A stretch of DNA of 64,000 nt. Source: Dysidea avara (Eukaryota; Porifera; Demospongiae; Dictyoceratida; Dysideidae). The stretch lies in contig NC_089273.1 of the NCBI RefSeq assembly GCF_963678975.1, positions 5,472,507 through 5,536,506 of the forward strand. The letters are read 5' to 3'. Position 1 is the first letter of the stretch; each line of letters starts with the position of its first letter. Both the position numbers and the translations under genes were made by a program. Below are positions 34,684-46,886 of the stretch, piece after piece. Under the pieces are notes generated by a model. That model was given only the letters and a program-made list of their open reading frames with translations. It had not been told where the DNA came from and did not search any database.

Positions 34684-35450
34684 TCATCTGTTTCCAGTTA
34701 CAGATTGATATTCTCTAAGCTTGTCTTTAACATCAAGCTCCATTATATCATCATTATGGGTATCCATCAGCACATTTTTCACCAACTGTTGATATACAGT
34801 AGTTGCAGGAATACTGTCCAAGAAGTTTTCTAACACTGACAATAGTACATGCAAAACCTATTGACTAAAGTTATACATGTTGGTATGGCTTTCTCTAGTC
34901 CCCTCAACTATTCACACTTAACACATGCCACAATTACAACTCACTTAGTTTTTTTTTATCTCAGCTCATCTATTGTATCACAATAAAGAACTGTGATGTC
35001 TCCCTCAGTAAGTGAAATATACAAGGCTACAACTGAACACATGCATATACAGGTTATACAATTCTAAACAGTATTTACAGCATACTAAAATTCTAATGTA
35101 TTATTTTATGGTCATAATCACTGTTTGTAAAGTGAGAACACATTGCAAAATTATTCACAATATTCTTTTATACAAAAAATATTTCTCAGTGCTATACTAT
35201 AAAATTGTTTGTATTATATTATTGGAGCTTGTCTAAGAATTCCACACATGATCATACTGGGTCTTTCATAGTACAGAAAATACATTGCAGCTACATAGTA
35301 TTTCTTAGTAAGATTTCCTGTGCCATCCACCCTTTGTGAGGACTTGTCATTATAGTAACACTCCTATTTAAAATGGTATACCTGATTCTCTTGAGATGGT
35401 CTGAAAGGCCATAAATCTTTCCTTCTTCTGGGAAAATTTCACCCACATAG
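34684..35450 (-). CDS. Possible two 3' exons of an unrecognised gene
   Basis: On the minus strand, exon 35382-35450 follows an acceptor TTTGCAG and ends at a GT donor. Its frame reads MWVKFSQKKERFMAFQTISR and ES plus one base. Exon 34684-34835 follows an acceptor GTCAG and, joined in that phase, reads VLENFLDSIPATTVYQQLVK, then an acidic stretch, and TGNR with stop TGA. The join keeps a single open frame with good amino-acid composition. No family is recognised, upstream exons were not found, and the alternative frame of the first exon is also open. It may be a fragment of a real gene downstream of the giant repeat protein. Confidence 0.3.
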
Positions 35451-35990
35451 CTGCAAAGGCTTGTGAGTTATTACCATGGAAATTATAAAACACCATATAA
35501 TCTACAAATTTAGCTATAATGTGTCTGATAGGTTGGTTTTCCAAAATCAGGTATCATTATACAGATATCATGTAAATATTAGAATTAAGCACCTTGTATT
35601 GTTAATCAGGAATATATAGCTACACACATGAAAGTATTGAAATATACGTATACAATCATGTCAACATGCAGTTAGAAAGTAATATCCCATCTAGTAGCTA
35701 CAGTGTAACTTTGTCGTATGACAAAATTCCTGTCACATCAAAGAGAACTTGGCCTTCATCTGTTTCTGTGTAACAATGTTATTTTTAATAATGTTGTAAC
35801 TTGTGGCATACATAAGGTTTAATGTTGTGATACCATTAAGCAAAGCACTCAGATCTGTACATACACTATATATAACTATTGCATCTAAAGCTGAAAATTC
35901 TACGATACACATTAGGGGGATACATGTATGTGTGACACACTATGTACATACAATCTACACTTGTCATTGTTCACATCTCATAGTATAGAG
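35451..35990. other. Gap with one exon-like segment
   Basis: Mostly AT-rich with no repeat recognised. On the minus strand 35770-35700 reads ETDEGQVLFDVTGILSYDK after a CACAG acceptor, but no good donor follows. I cannot join it to its neighbours. Confidence 0.25.
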
Positions 35991-38900
35991 TTAGTCTTCA
36001 ATCTCGTCCATCACTTCCATGAAGGATTCCCGATAGTGAGTGGCATCATCGATCTCTGATTCTCGGCTATATCTAAGAGTAAAGAGAGCATAACACATGT
36101 CATAACAACAACCACATTATAAAGCATGATGCATATGTATAGTAACAATATTCAGAAACAGTACTAGTAATACACTAAAATACAGTGGAATATTGATGGG
36201 GTTACCTGAGGTTCTGAGAACATTGTTTGATAGTTGTACTTACATATAGGTTTGCAACATAACATCAAAATTATTATCAAAGTTTAGTATCAAAATTAAA
36301 AGTACGCAAAAAGTTACAGTGCAGTATAATTTTACCTATTGGTAATCTGATGCTCATGTTGCTTTCAGTATTTAGATATTTCCAACCTATGCAGTTTTCC
36401 TTCCAGCAGGTTTTATTTTCCATCTCTTATGTCATATGAGTGATATTTTGCTGAACATTAATTTATCTATTTTCCAAACTGCATAGCTATGATTTGGGAC
36501 TGTTCTATTAGTGTATCTCACTCTATACTTGTTCTCAACATAACAAAATGCTAAATTTTGCTGAAGTATTATTATCATGTGTGTGGCTATTCTATTATAT
36601 AGTATCTCAATATTTTAGGTGCAAAGAATATGACCCCTTATATCCACTTTACAAAAGTTGCATCTATTATGTCAGCAGTTTGTTCTATCTGCTGCAAGTT
36701 TTGTAGTTAGTTTTTCAGGGATGGTACAGTGTAAGGAAACAAGAAATATTCTTAATAGCAGAACAGTTAGAGCTAAAAGAGTAACTATTTACTTCTTGAG
36801 ATGACTGCAAAAGTAAAAGAGTTTAAAAATTACAACCTGCACTTGGGTTGACTGTGTAATGATACACTTCTGGTTAACCATGGTTTTATCTGACAACTAT
36901 AATTGTACAGTGTACAAAGTATCAAGTATATATTACATTTTGCACATAATGTGGTATACTTACATTTCACATATAGTAGCATTCACCCTCCTGCTATCAT
37001 CAATGATACTCTCAACAAACTCTTCTCTCATTGGTATCTCATTGTTGTCATTGGTAGTGTCAGGTTTAGGTGGTACACAATATTTAGTGATATTCTTTAT
37101 TGACCTTTTATAGAGGTAAATTTCCATTATCAGAAAAGGTATTAAGGGTAGTATAGCTAATACAAACATAAATGATAGCAATAAATCAGGATCATAACTG
37201 TCAATAAGTGGTACCATTGAAACCACAATCATCAGCTGCAACACAAAGCCGTCGAGCACATTAAGAATGTTAGATCCATATGGCCTTATTGTCATATGTA
37301 TAAAAGCTAACAAGGAATTGAAAAAAATCAATAAATACTGAGTGTTGTTATTGTTCGATACATTGGCAATAATTATCAGAATAATCACCAGTCGACATAT
37401 CATGTAATAAGCTGCAAAACTACGATATTTGTCTTTGTAGCATCCTTGAAACTGATCCAAAAATGGTTTTATCCTAGTAAAGTTTATCTTGTGGTTAAGG
37501 AATGGTTCTAGTAGCAGTAGAAGTGGAAGACCCATCACAATGATCAGTGAACATACTATTGCTATGATAACGTATGGTAGGTGACGACCATGAAAATACT
37601 CTATGTCAGGTGACAGGTAAGTGTAAACCTTATCCAGATTATGAAATGTCAGTGATCTCAATAGCAGCAATGAAGTTGTTGCCACAGAAGTGTACGATAG
37701 CAATAGAAGAAAAGAGATAACATGGATAATTCCTCTACTAATAAATGATGAAAACTTGTATGATATTCTTGCTGATTGGCAGATTACTACTATGATAATG
37801 GCAACAGCTAGTGGATGGACATAATGAATAAACTGTTGATCAATTCCACTCATATTAGTTACTAAACAGAGCTGTCCTAAAAACTGTGGTGTAACTTTTA
37901 CAATACTAGACATAATACTAACTAATGTAAATAATCCTTGTGATGAGTACAAGCGTTCACTCAGTAAAATATCCACCATACTGTAATAGTATGTAATAGC
38001 ATATAAATAACCAATTCCAATGTGATTGTATGTCACAATGAACACTAATATAACTACGACCACCCAGTAAAGGATTGATAATGTTACCACAAGTACTGTT
38101 TGTTCCATTTTACACGTGTAAATACTTACACATTTTATAGAATCAAATGAAAGAGTATAGCCTACCTTACAGCTACCACAAGCTGTACCAGATCTGTGTG
38201 AATTGCACTGATTTGCTCTGTCTGGTGAAAGTTTAAAAAATCCATTAGCTGTTTCACAACAAGTGAAATTACAGTAACTATTTGGACAAATTGCCACTGT
38301 AGCTTTATCATTAACTTCACCGAACCAGAAACCTCTTTTGATAGATGATGTACTACTAGAACAAGACACAATATCACTATCACTGTAGCATACACATGTT
38401 TGTGTATTATTATCATATTGGAAACCAGGGTTACATGGTGATAGTTCAGTTATTAGCTCAACAGATACTGTTTGTAAATCAGATTTACTGCCATGATTTG
38501 AAGTAATGCTTATTGAAAAATTAGTTGCATTAGAAATTCTCTTTCCTATTACACTGATTCCTTGAAATACTGTACAAGATACCAGCACTTGTGATCCATT
38601 AATACTATGATTGTGATTATTTCCACTAACTACAAATTGTGTAGCATCAGCAGGCCGATCATAATAATCTCGTACACAAGCATCAGTTATGATTTCATGA
38701 CCAAGCATTACATTCTTCATCATATAGATATAGCAGTTTGTGTCGGTGTGATTATCAACACATTTGATATCATAAAATTCTAGTTTACTAGGAGGAGTAG
38801 TGATGTGATCATTTAATGAACTGTTTAATAATGATCTTTTGTTAATGCCAACAATGCTGTTGTTCAAACAGGTCTCATTACATGATGTTGGTATATCAAT

Positions 38901-41900
38901 GTACACATCAGCTCCTGTTAAGGCAACATTGCTGTTAAAATCAATTTTTTTTGTGTTAAATATTAATTTATTTTCATCACTTTGCAATAGTTCACTATAT
39001 ATGGCCCCACCATACCGATTAGCAGTATTATAAAAGAAACTAATGTCTGAATTATTGTTAAATATCGCAGTATAAATGTTGCTTAGATGTATGGCTCCTC
39101 CATTACCCTTGGCTGTGTTACTGATAAACATTAATTTTTCAGAAAATGTTAGAATAGATTGCTGAATAGAAATAGCTCCACCATTTTCTGCACTGTTCAT
39201 TTCAAATATTATTGAAGCATTACTATTAAGTGTTGTACTAGACTGAATTATTGAAATAGCTCCACCACGCTCAGCAGTGTTACCTGTGAATATCACTGAT
39301 ATGTTTTCTTTTAGATAAATATCAGAATATCTATCACAATGTATGGCCCCACCATGTTGTTCTGCTTTGTTAGCATGAAAAGTAACATTAGAATAATCTT
39401 CGATGACTGTGATAGAATTATCAAAAGAATATATCCCCCCTCCACCTCTAGTGGCTATGTTATCATGAAATGTGACTTTACTGTAATCTGTAATACTAAG
39501 ATTAGTTCTGTCATGCAAATACATACCTCCACCATATAAGTTGCATGTGTTGTTGGAAAATGTTGTATTGCAATATTCATCAAAAGTGATAGAGCATTTT
39601 GCGATAGAATATATAGCTCCTCCACTTAGTGTAGCCCTGTTATTACTAAAGACAACTGCAGAGTGACCTTTGAATGAAATAGCTGATTGCCTGATTAAAT
39701 AAAAGGTCCCACCATTTTGCACTGCTGTGTTATTGTTAAAGGATACATTAGTATGGAAATTAAATGTCATGCTAGTGTTATCAACCAGATATACAGCTCC
39801 TCCTAGCTGCAATGCTCTGTTATTTGTAAATATAATATGAGAGTTTCCATTAAATATCACTTCTGAATTATCAAATGTATAAATAGCTCCTCCTTGCTGG
39901 TGAGCAGAATTGGTATGAAATGTGATATTAGAGTGGTCCATGCTGATCAGTTTGGCATTGTCATATAAGCATATTGCTCCTCCTTGTTGAATTGCTGTGT
40001 TATTTTGGAATACAACACTACAGTTTCGATAAAACATTAGCAGTGAATTTTTAAATAAATATATAGCTCCTCCTAGCTGTAAAGCTTTGTTATTGTGGAA
40101 TAAAAGAACGGTAGCTCCACCAAATAGCACACGGTCATCATTGTTAGAATATATCACTGCACCATTCTGTGCAGCAGTGTTGTGCATTAAAATAACTTGT
40201 GAATTTTCTGTGAACATGATAGTACAGCCACTATGAGATGATATACATCCTCCATTTTGTGTAGCTGTATTACCACTAAAACTAACATTAGAGTTTCTCT
40301 TGATTGTGATGTTGGACATAGTGTGAGAATGTACAGCTCCTCCATGCACAGCTTTGTTGTGATCTAATTTCAATGTAGAATTTCCTTCAGACAATGTATA
40401 GGAGCAATTGCTACAATATAAAGCTCCTCCTGTTTCAGCACTGTTATTGGTAAATGTTACTAATGTACTTCCATCAAATGAGATTCTACAATTTTCATCA
40501 CAGTAGACAGCTCCTCCACCTCTGGTGGCTGTGTTGTTGTTGAATGTGACTGCTGAGCTTTCATAAAATTTTATGTTAGAGCCTATTAATGAAACTATAG
40601 CTCCTCCATGTACAGCAGTGTTGTTAATAAACTTTACTTCTGAACTATCATGGAAATCCACCAAAGATTGTTGAGTGAAACCTATGGCTCCACCGTAACC
40701 CATAGCTGTATTGTTTTGAAAAATAACCATCGAATTACCTTCAGTGATCAAAGTAACTTTGTCATTTGAGTATAAAGCACCTCCATGCTGCATGGCTTCA
40801 TTACTTTCAAACACGACATCGCATAATTCACTGAGTACAATGTTAACATTATTGGTAGAGTGTATAGCTGCACCATCTTGTATTGCAACATTGGTAAGAA
40901 AAGAAACTGCTGAATGTCCTCTAAATGCTACGTTTGAAGTATTAGCAGATGATATAGCACCACCATTTTGATTTGCTTTATTGCTATTAAGAATTACTTT
41001 AGAATATCCTTCAAATATTGTATTGGATATGGTATGTGTATGGATAGCTCCACCCTGTGTAGCTTCATTACAAGTGAAGTTTACTGTTGAGTTTCCTGTA
41101 CACAAAGCATAACAGTTGTTGTTACACTGTACAGCTCCACCAGTTTCTGCACTGTTATTGGTAAATGTTACTGATGTACTTCCATCAAATGAGACACCAC
41201 AATGTTCATCACAGTATACAGCTCCCCCACCTGTGGTGGCTATGTTGTTGTTAAATGTAATTCTTGACCTTCCATTGAATATGATGTTAGATCCTTTCAC
41301 AGACACTATTGCTCCTCCAATAGATGCACTATTATCAATAAAGTCTATGCTTGTATTTTCATAAATGAATACATTTGAATATTGAACAAAATACATGGCT
41401 CCACCTCCATTTGTGGCTTTATTACTTTGAAATATTGTACATGATTGACTTTCAAATAGAACAATGGAATTGTCTTCTAAATAAATAGCTCCTCCTTGTT
41501 GCATTGCTTGATTGTTTTGCATAACAACAATGGAAATTTCACTGATTACAACTTGGGTCAGAACATTACAATAAATAGCAGCACCATTTTTCATGGCTAC
41601 ATTACTACTGAACAGCACTCTTGAATGTCCAGTAACAGTTACATTGGATTCACCAACAGCTGATATTGCTCCACCATTTTCATCGGCTGTATTATGAGAC
41701 AAGGACACATTAGAGTTTTGATCAAATGTAAGGAAAGAGAGTTTATCAGAATATATAGCTCCACCATTTATAGCTCGGTTATTGATGAATGTTACTGTTG
41801 CAATTGCTTTATACATGACATACGAGTTGTCATTACAGTGTACAGCTCCTCCAGTTTCTGCACTGTTATTGGTAAATGTAACTGATGTACTTCCATCAAA

Positions 41901-44900
41901 TGAGATACCACAATGTTCATCACAGTATACTGCTCCTCCACTGGTGGTGGCAGTGTTGTTGTTAAATGTCACAATAGAATTGTCACCAAATATGACATTA
42001 GTTAGATGTAACAATGCTATAACTGCTCCAAAGTTTGCGCTGTTGTCCTCAAACATTATGTTACTGTTTTGTTCGAATGACAGCGTTGAGTGTGAGTTTA
42101 GGTAAATGACTGCACCATATTTTGCTGTATTTCTTCTTGATGTAACACTAGACATTCCTTTGAACACAATAGAAGTGTTATCAGAAGAATACACTGCACC
42201 GCCATGCTTCATTGCCATATTACTTTGAAGCAAAATATTGGAATTTTCATTTAAAGTAATATTGCTGAAGGAAAAAATATACATTGCTGCACCATTTTGC
42301 TGGGCGACATTGTAACTCAACAATACTGTCGAATTTCCATTACACGTGATATTAGAGGCATTAGTAGATGATATGGCTCCACCATTTTGTGCAGCTAAAT
42401 TGTTAGTAAGAGTAATATTGGAATATTCTTCACTTATGATGTAGGACATAGTAGTGGAATATATAGCTCCTCCACATGTGGCTGTGTTATTAATAAAATT
42501 TGAAGTTGAATGCCCTTTAAATATTAGAAAAGAGTTGTTATTGCTGTGTACAGATCCACCAGTTTCTGCACTGTTATTGGTAAATATTACTGATGCACTT
42601 CCATCAAATGATATTCCACAATGTTCATCACAGTATACAGCTCCTCCACTTCTGGTGGCTGTATTGTTGGCAAATAAATCTGACGAATTGTCATTATAAG
42701 AAATTTGACAAGCATATCTGGATAGCATAGTTTCCCGATTGCAAGCAAAATTTCTATCAAATGTTACCATTGTGTTACCATCAAACCTGATATTAGAGTT
42801 ATTGTAAGACAGTACTGCTCCACCATCACTCACTGCATAATTGTCTTGAAATACTACCACAGAGTTCCCACCAAATTTTATATCAGAATACTGTTTGGAA
42901 TAGATAGCTCCTCCAAAACTTGCATTATTACCATTAAAAGTTACCATTGAAGTGCCTTGATTAATGATAGAAGAATAATAATCAAATAAAATTCCTCCTC
43001 CATAATTTATGGCATGGTTGTCATTAAATGTGACTGATGATCTTCCAGTAACTGTGATACCTGAATATCGACAATACACAGCTCCTCCATCAGAGGCTTT
43101 ATTACTGGTAAATGTTACGTTTGATGAGCCATCAAGTGTAATGTTAGACATCCATTCAGAAAATACAGCACCACCGTTATCTTCAGCACTGTTTCCAATA
43201 AATGTCACAGCTGAATTTCTTCCACAAAACTGAGTGGAATGAATTTGGTAGATAGCTCCACCGTACATTTCAACAGAATTTCCCTCAAACTTTACATCAC
43301 ACTTGTCATCATATATCACAGTAGAATAGTTACAATAAATACCTCCAGCAGTTCTTGCTTCATTTCCTCTGAAAGATACGTTACCACTAAGGTGAAGATT
43401 AGTATGCAAAATGTAAATTGGTACTCCTTGGTTGCTGATGAAAACAGAATTTTGCACTAAACTGTGAGATAAGTGTTTAGTGGCTGATCCATCAAGGTAA
43501 ATTACACTTTGAGCAATGCTATTGAAGGAGAAGTTGCTATGTTCAATCATAAGTCGTGATATAAAACTGGTTTTAGGTGTGTAATGAATAGCTCCACCAT
43601 GACCTGTATAATGATTATTATGTGTAAAGTTACAACTGCTAATGTTAGTGTTCCCCGATACATTTGACAGCACCACAGCTTGTCCTGTTGATTTGTAGAA
43701 AGAACAATCTTTCATTGAAATATCTGATGAATTGTAAAACATAATTCCAGGGTTTGAAGTACTCTTTTCATTGTTCATAGAACCACATTTTTGCCATTTT
43801 ATATCAACAATGGTTACATTATTACAGTTAACAAACTCTAATCCTCCAACACTGTTACAATTTATTACTACATTTCTGTGACCAGTAATTGAAACGTTTT
43901 CGAAGAATTTTAATGTCATTATGGTAGTCACTACAATATCAGATGCTATATAGACAATAGCATTGCTTAAATTATTCGTAAGATTGACAAGAGATTGACT
44001 TAAATTAACACAAATAGATATTGTTGAATTTCCAGTTAAAGATATGTTAGGGGCAGTGTAAAATAACTGTTGAACAGATTTGCTAACATTATGATCATAG
44101 TTTGCTTCATTGTATATCGTGCAAGGCATACTGCTAAACTGAACAGCTTTTCCTAGTAAGACAAGAACTCTGTGATTAGTGAATCTCACAAATGTATTTC
44201 CCTCAAATGTAATGTTTGAAGAAGATACTGTTGTAACAGCTTTTCCATACTTCTCAATGTTTTCATCAAAGCTTACATTTGAATTTCTATCAAATTTGAC
44301 TCGAGAACTTGTGTTAGAGTATATAGCTCCACCATGTAGAGCTTTGTTATAAAAATATCTTACTAGTGAATTTCCTGTAAACGATACTGAACTACGTCTT
44401 GAACTATATATAGCTCCTCCATAACTGGCCTCATTGTTATTGAATCTTACACTTGATTCACCATCAAATGTGATATGAGATGAAGACTTACTATAAACAG
44501 CTCCTCCATGATCACTGGCTTTATTATTATTAAATGTCGCAGTTGTGCTTCTATCAAATATGATATGAGATGAAGACTCTCCACCATTATTGTTATTTAA
44601 AATTAAAGTTGAATTATCATCAATAGCGATATTAGATGAAGATACACAATATACAGCTCCTCCATCCCTGGCTGTATTATCATGAAATTTTACACTTGAG
44701 TTACCATCGAATGTGATATTAGATGAATCATTACAATGTACTGCTCCTCCACAACTGGCTTCATTATTATTAAATGTTACACTTGAGTAACCATCAAATG
44801 TGATATGAGATGAACCAAAGCAAAATACAGCTCCTCCATCATTACTGGCTTCATTACTATTAAATGTTACACTTGAGTTACCATCAAATGTGGTATGAGA

Positions 44901-46829
44901 TGAATACTCACAATATACAGCACCTCCATCATCACTGGCTTCATTATTATTAAATGTTACACTTGAGTAACCATCAAATGTGATATGAGATGAACCAAAG
45001 CAAAATACAGCTCCTCCATCATTACTGGCTTCATTACTATTAAATGTTACACTTGAGTTACCATCAAATGTGATATGAGATGAATACTCACAATATACAG
45101 CACCTCCATCATCACTGGCTTCATTATTATTAAATGTTACACTTGAGTTACCATCAAATGTGATATGAGATGAATACTCACAATTTACAGCACCTCCATC
45201 ATCACTGGCTTCATTATTATTAAATGTTACACTTGAGTTACCATCAAATGTGATATAAGATGAACCAAAGCAAAATACAGCTCCTCCATATCTGGCTTCA
45301 TTATTATTAAATGTTACACTTGAGTAACCATCAAATGTGATATGAGATGAATGAAAGCAAAATACAGCTCCTCCATAATAACTGGCTTCATTATTATTAA
45401 ATGTTACACTTGAGTTACCATCAAATGTGATATGAGATGAATACTCACAATATACAGCACCTCCATAATCACTGGCTTCATTATTATTAAATGTTACACT
45501 TGAGTAACCATCAAATGTGATATGAGATGAATGAAAGCAAAATACAGCTCCTCCATAATATCTGGCTTCATTATTATTAAATGTTACACTTGAGTAACCA
45601 TCAAATGTGATATAAGATGAATGAAAGCAAAATACAGCTCCTCCATATCTGGCTTCATTATTATTAAATGTTACACTTGAGTAACCATCAAATGTGATAT
45701 GAGATGAATGAAAGCAAAATACAGCTCCTCCATCATCACTGGCTTCATTATTATTAAATGATACACTTGAGTTACCATCAAATGTGATATTGGAACTATT
45801 ACTGGATATGGCACCACCATACCTTGCACTGCTGTCCTTAAATATCACTATTGAGTTTGCGCAAAAGATGATCCTGGAATGAATTAAATAAATAGCTCCA
45901 CCATTATCTGTACCAGAATTACTAATAAAATTTACATCAGACTTATCACAAAATATGACAGTGGAGTTCCTGCTATAAATTCCTCCACCAGACTTTGCTG
46001 TATTACCCTTGAATAACACACTACCTCTAAGATAGAGATTGTTATGTGAAATGTAAATTGATACTCCTGTGTTGTTGACAAACATATTGTCTTGTAAGTA
46101 AACATGACCAGGACTCCTGCTACCTGAACCATCAATGTAAACTACACTTGTGGCTCTATTGAAAATGAATTGGCTATTTTGGACCATCAACTTGTGTTGA
46201 CCATGGTTATTAATATTTGGTGAATAATGTATAGCTGCTCCATGTCCACTATATTCATTTTTGTGCGTAAAATTGCAATTGTTAATGTACACATTTCCAG
46301 ACACTAGTGAAAGTAAAACACTTCTTCCTTTGGAGCTATGGAATGAGCATCCTTCAAAAGAAAGATTGGATGAGTTATAAAATTCAACTCCTGGATAATC
46401 TTTAGAACCACAATCCTCCCACTGGATACCTTCAATGGTTATATTCTTGCAGGAGATGAACTTTACTACACCAACATCATTACACTTTACAACAGGATTT
46501 CTGTGTCCTATTATCATGATATTTTCAAGACCTTCTAATGTCACGTTAGAGGACAATACAACATCAGTTGTAATGTTGACAATGGTGTTATTAGTAGAGA
46601 TGTTGTTCAGAATGTCATCAATTGAATTAGATGTGAAGTTTCCAGATATACAACAAGGTTTATTCTGACCTCTCTCATTTCCAGCACCTGAGCCACTAGT
46701 AATAAAGTGATCACTACTGTTCTGAGAAGTACCGGATAGATCATCAGGCATCAGGTTTGAAGCTCCTTCAATTTGGCTGAACAAACACACTAGCAGAACA
46801 GCAGCTATGAATATTTTTAACAGTTCCAT
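35991..46829 (-). CDS. Giant beta-solenoid (Pmp-like repeat) multi-pass membrane protein
   Basis: Start ATG 46829. Residues 1-22 form a signal peptide (MELLKIFIAAVLLVCLFSQIEG). Then come two homologous blocks, each with a cap (NITIEGIQWEDCG; NVTIVDIKWQKCG) followed by many ~25-30-residue rungs of the type FxGNSxVxFxxNxAxxGGA(I/V)YC, as in chlamydial polymorphic membrane proteins and right-handed parallel beta-helices. A Cys-rich segment (about 2800-2890) precedes about ten membrane spans (about 2910-3230). N-glycosylation sequons are very frequent. The long frame would stop at 36960, but GAAAT/GTAAGTAT there is a strong donor; an acceptor at 36073 joins in phase to an exon 35991-36072 reading IYSRESEIDDATHYRESFME and ending EIED, giving about 3315 residues. 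Such proteins are expanded in sponges; a cell-surface recognition or adhesion role is inference. Confidence 0.85.
36073..36963 (-). other. Inferred 891-bp intron of the giant gene
   Basis: Donor GTAAGTATAC at 36963 and acceptor CTTAG at 36073. It contains two degenerate copies of the dispersed CTATTAG motif (36498-36530 and 36585-36612) and otherwise nothing recognised. Confidence 0.5.
40430..43000 (-). repeat. ~710-bp higher-order repeat inside the giant gene
   Basis: The block encoding YCDE(H/N)C(G/R)(I/V)SFDGS followed by FTNNSAETGG recurs four times. The antisense landmark GTTTC(T/A)GCACTGTTATT falls at about 40432, 41142, 41853 and 42562, so the period is 709-711 bp (about 237 residues, eight to nine solenoid rungs). 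Copies have diverged more than the 90-bp repeats at 44750-45790. Confidence 0.8.
44690..45790 (-). repeat. Near-identical 90-bp coding repeats in the giant gene
   Basis: About 12 copies of a 30-residue rung (SSHITFDGYSSVTFNNNEAS then D(D/Y)GGAVFCFH) differ by only a few bases. Alternating subtypes end CEY, CFH or CFG. A few copies are 29 residues long (RYGGAV). The low divergence implies recent unequal exchange or gene conversion, so copy number may vary between alleles. Confidence 0.9.
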
Positions 46830-46878
46830 GCTTGTAAACAGGTAACAAAAAAAACTAACTTGTCAGTTCAGTTACTGA

Positions 46879-46886
46879 TATTTATA
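46879..46886 (-). promoter_or_regulatory. TATA box of the giant gene
   Basis: TATAAATA on the minus strand, 50 bp upstream of the ATG at 46829. That spacing predicts transcription starting about 20-25 bp before the start codon, so a very short leader. Confidence 0.55.

Noticed and set aside
41116..42699. Plus-strand ORFs opposite the giant gene
   Set aside because: Periodic antisense shadows of the solenoid repeats (recurring CTAPPVSALLLVNVT).
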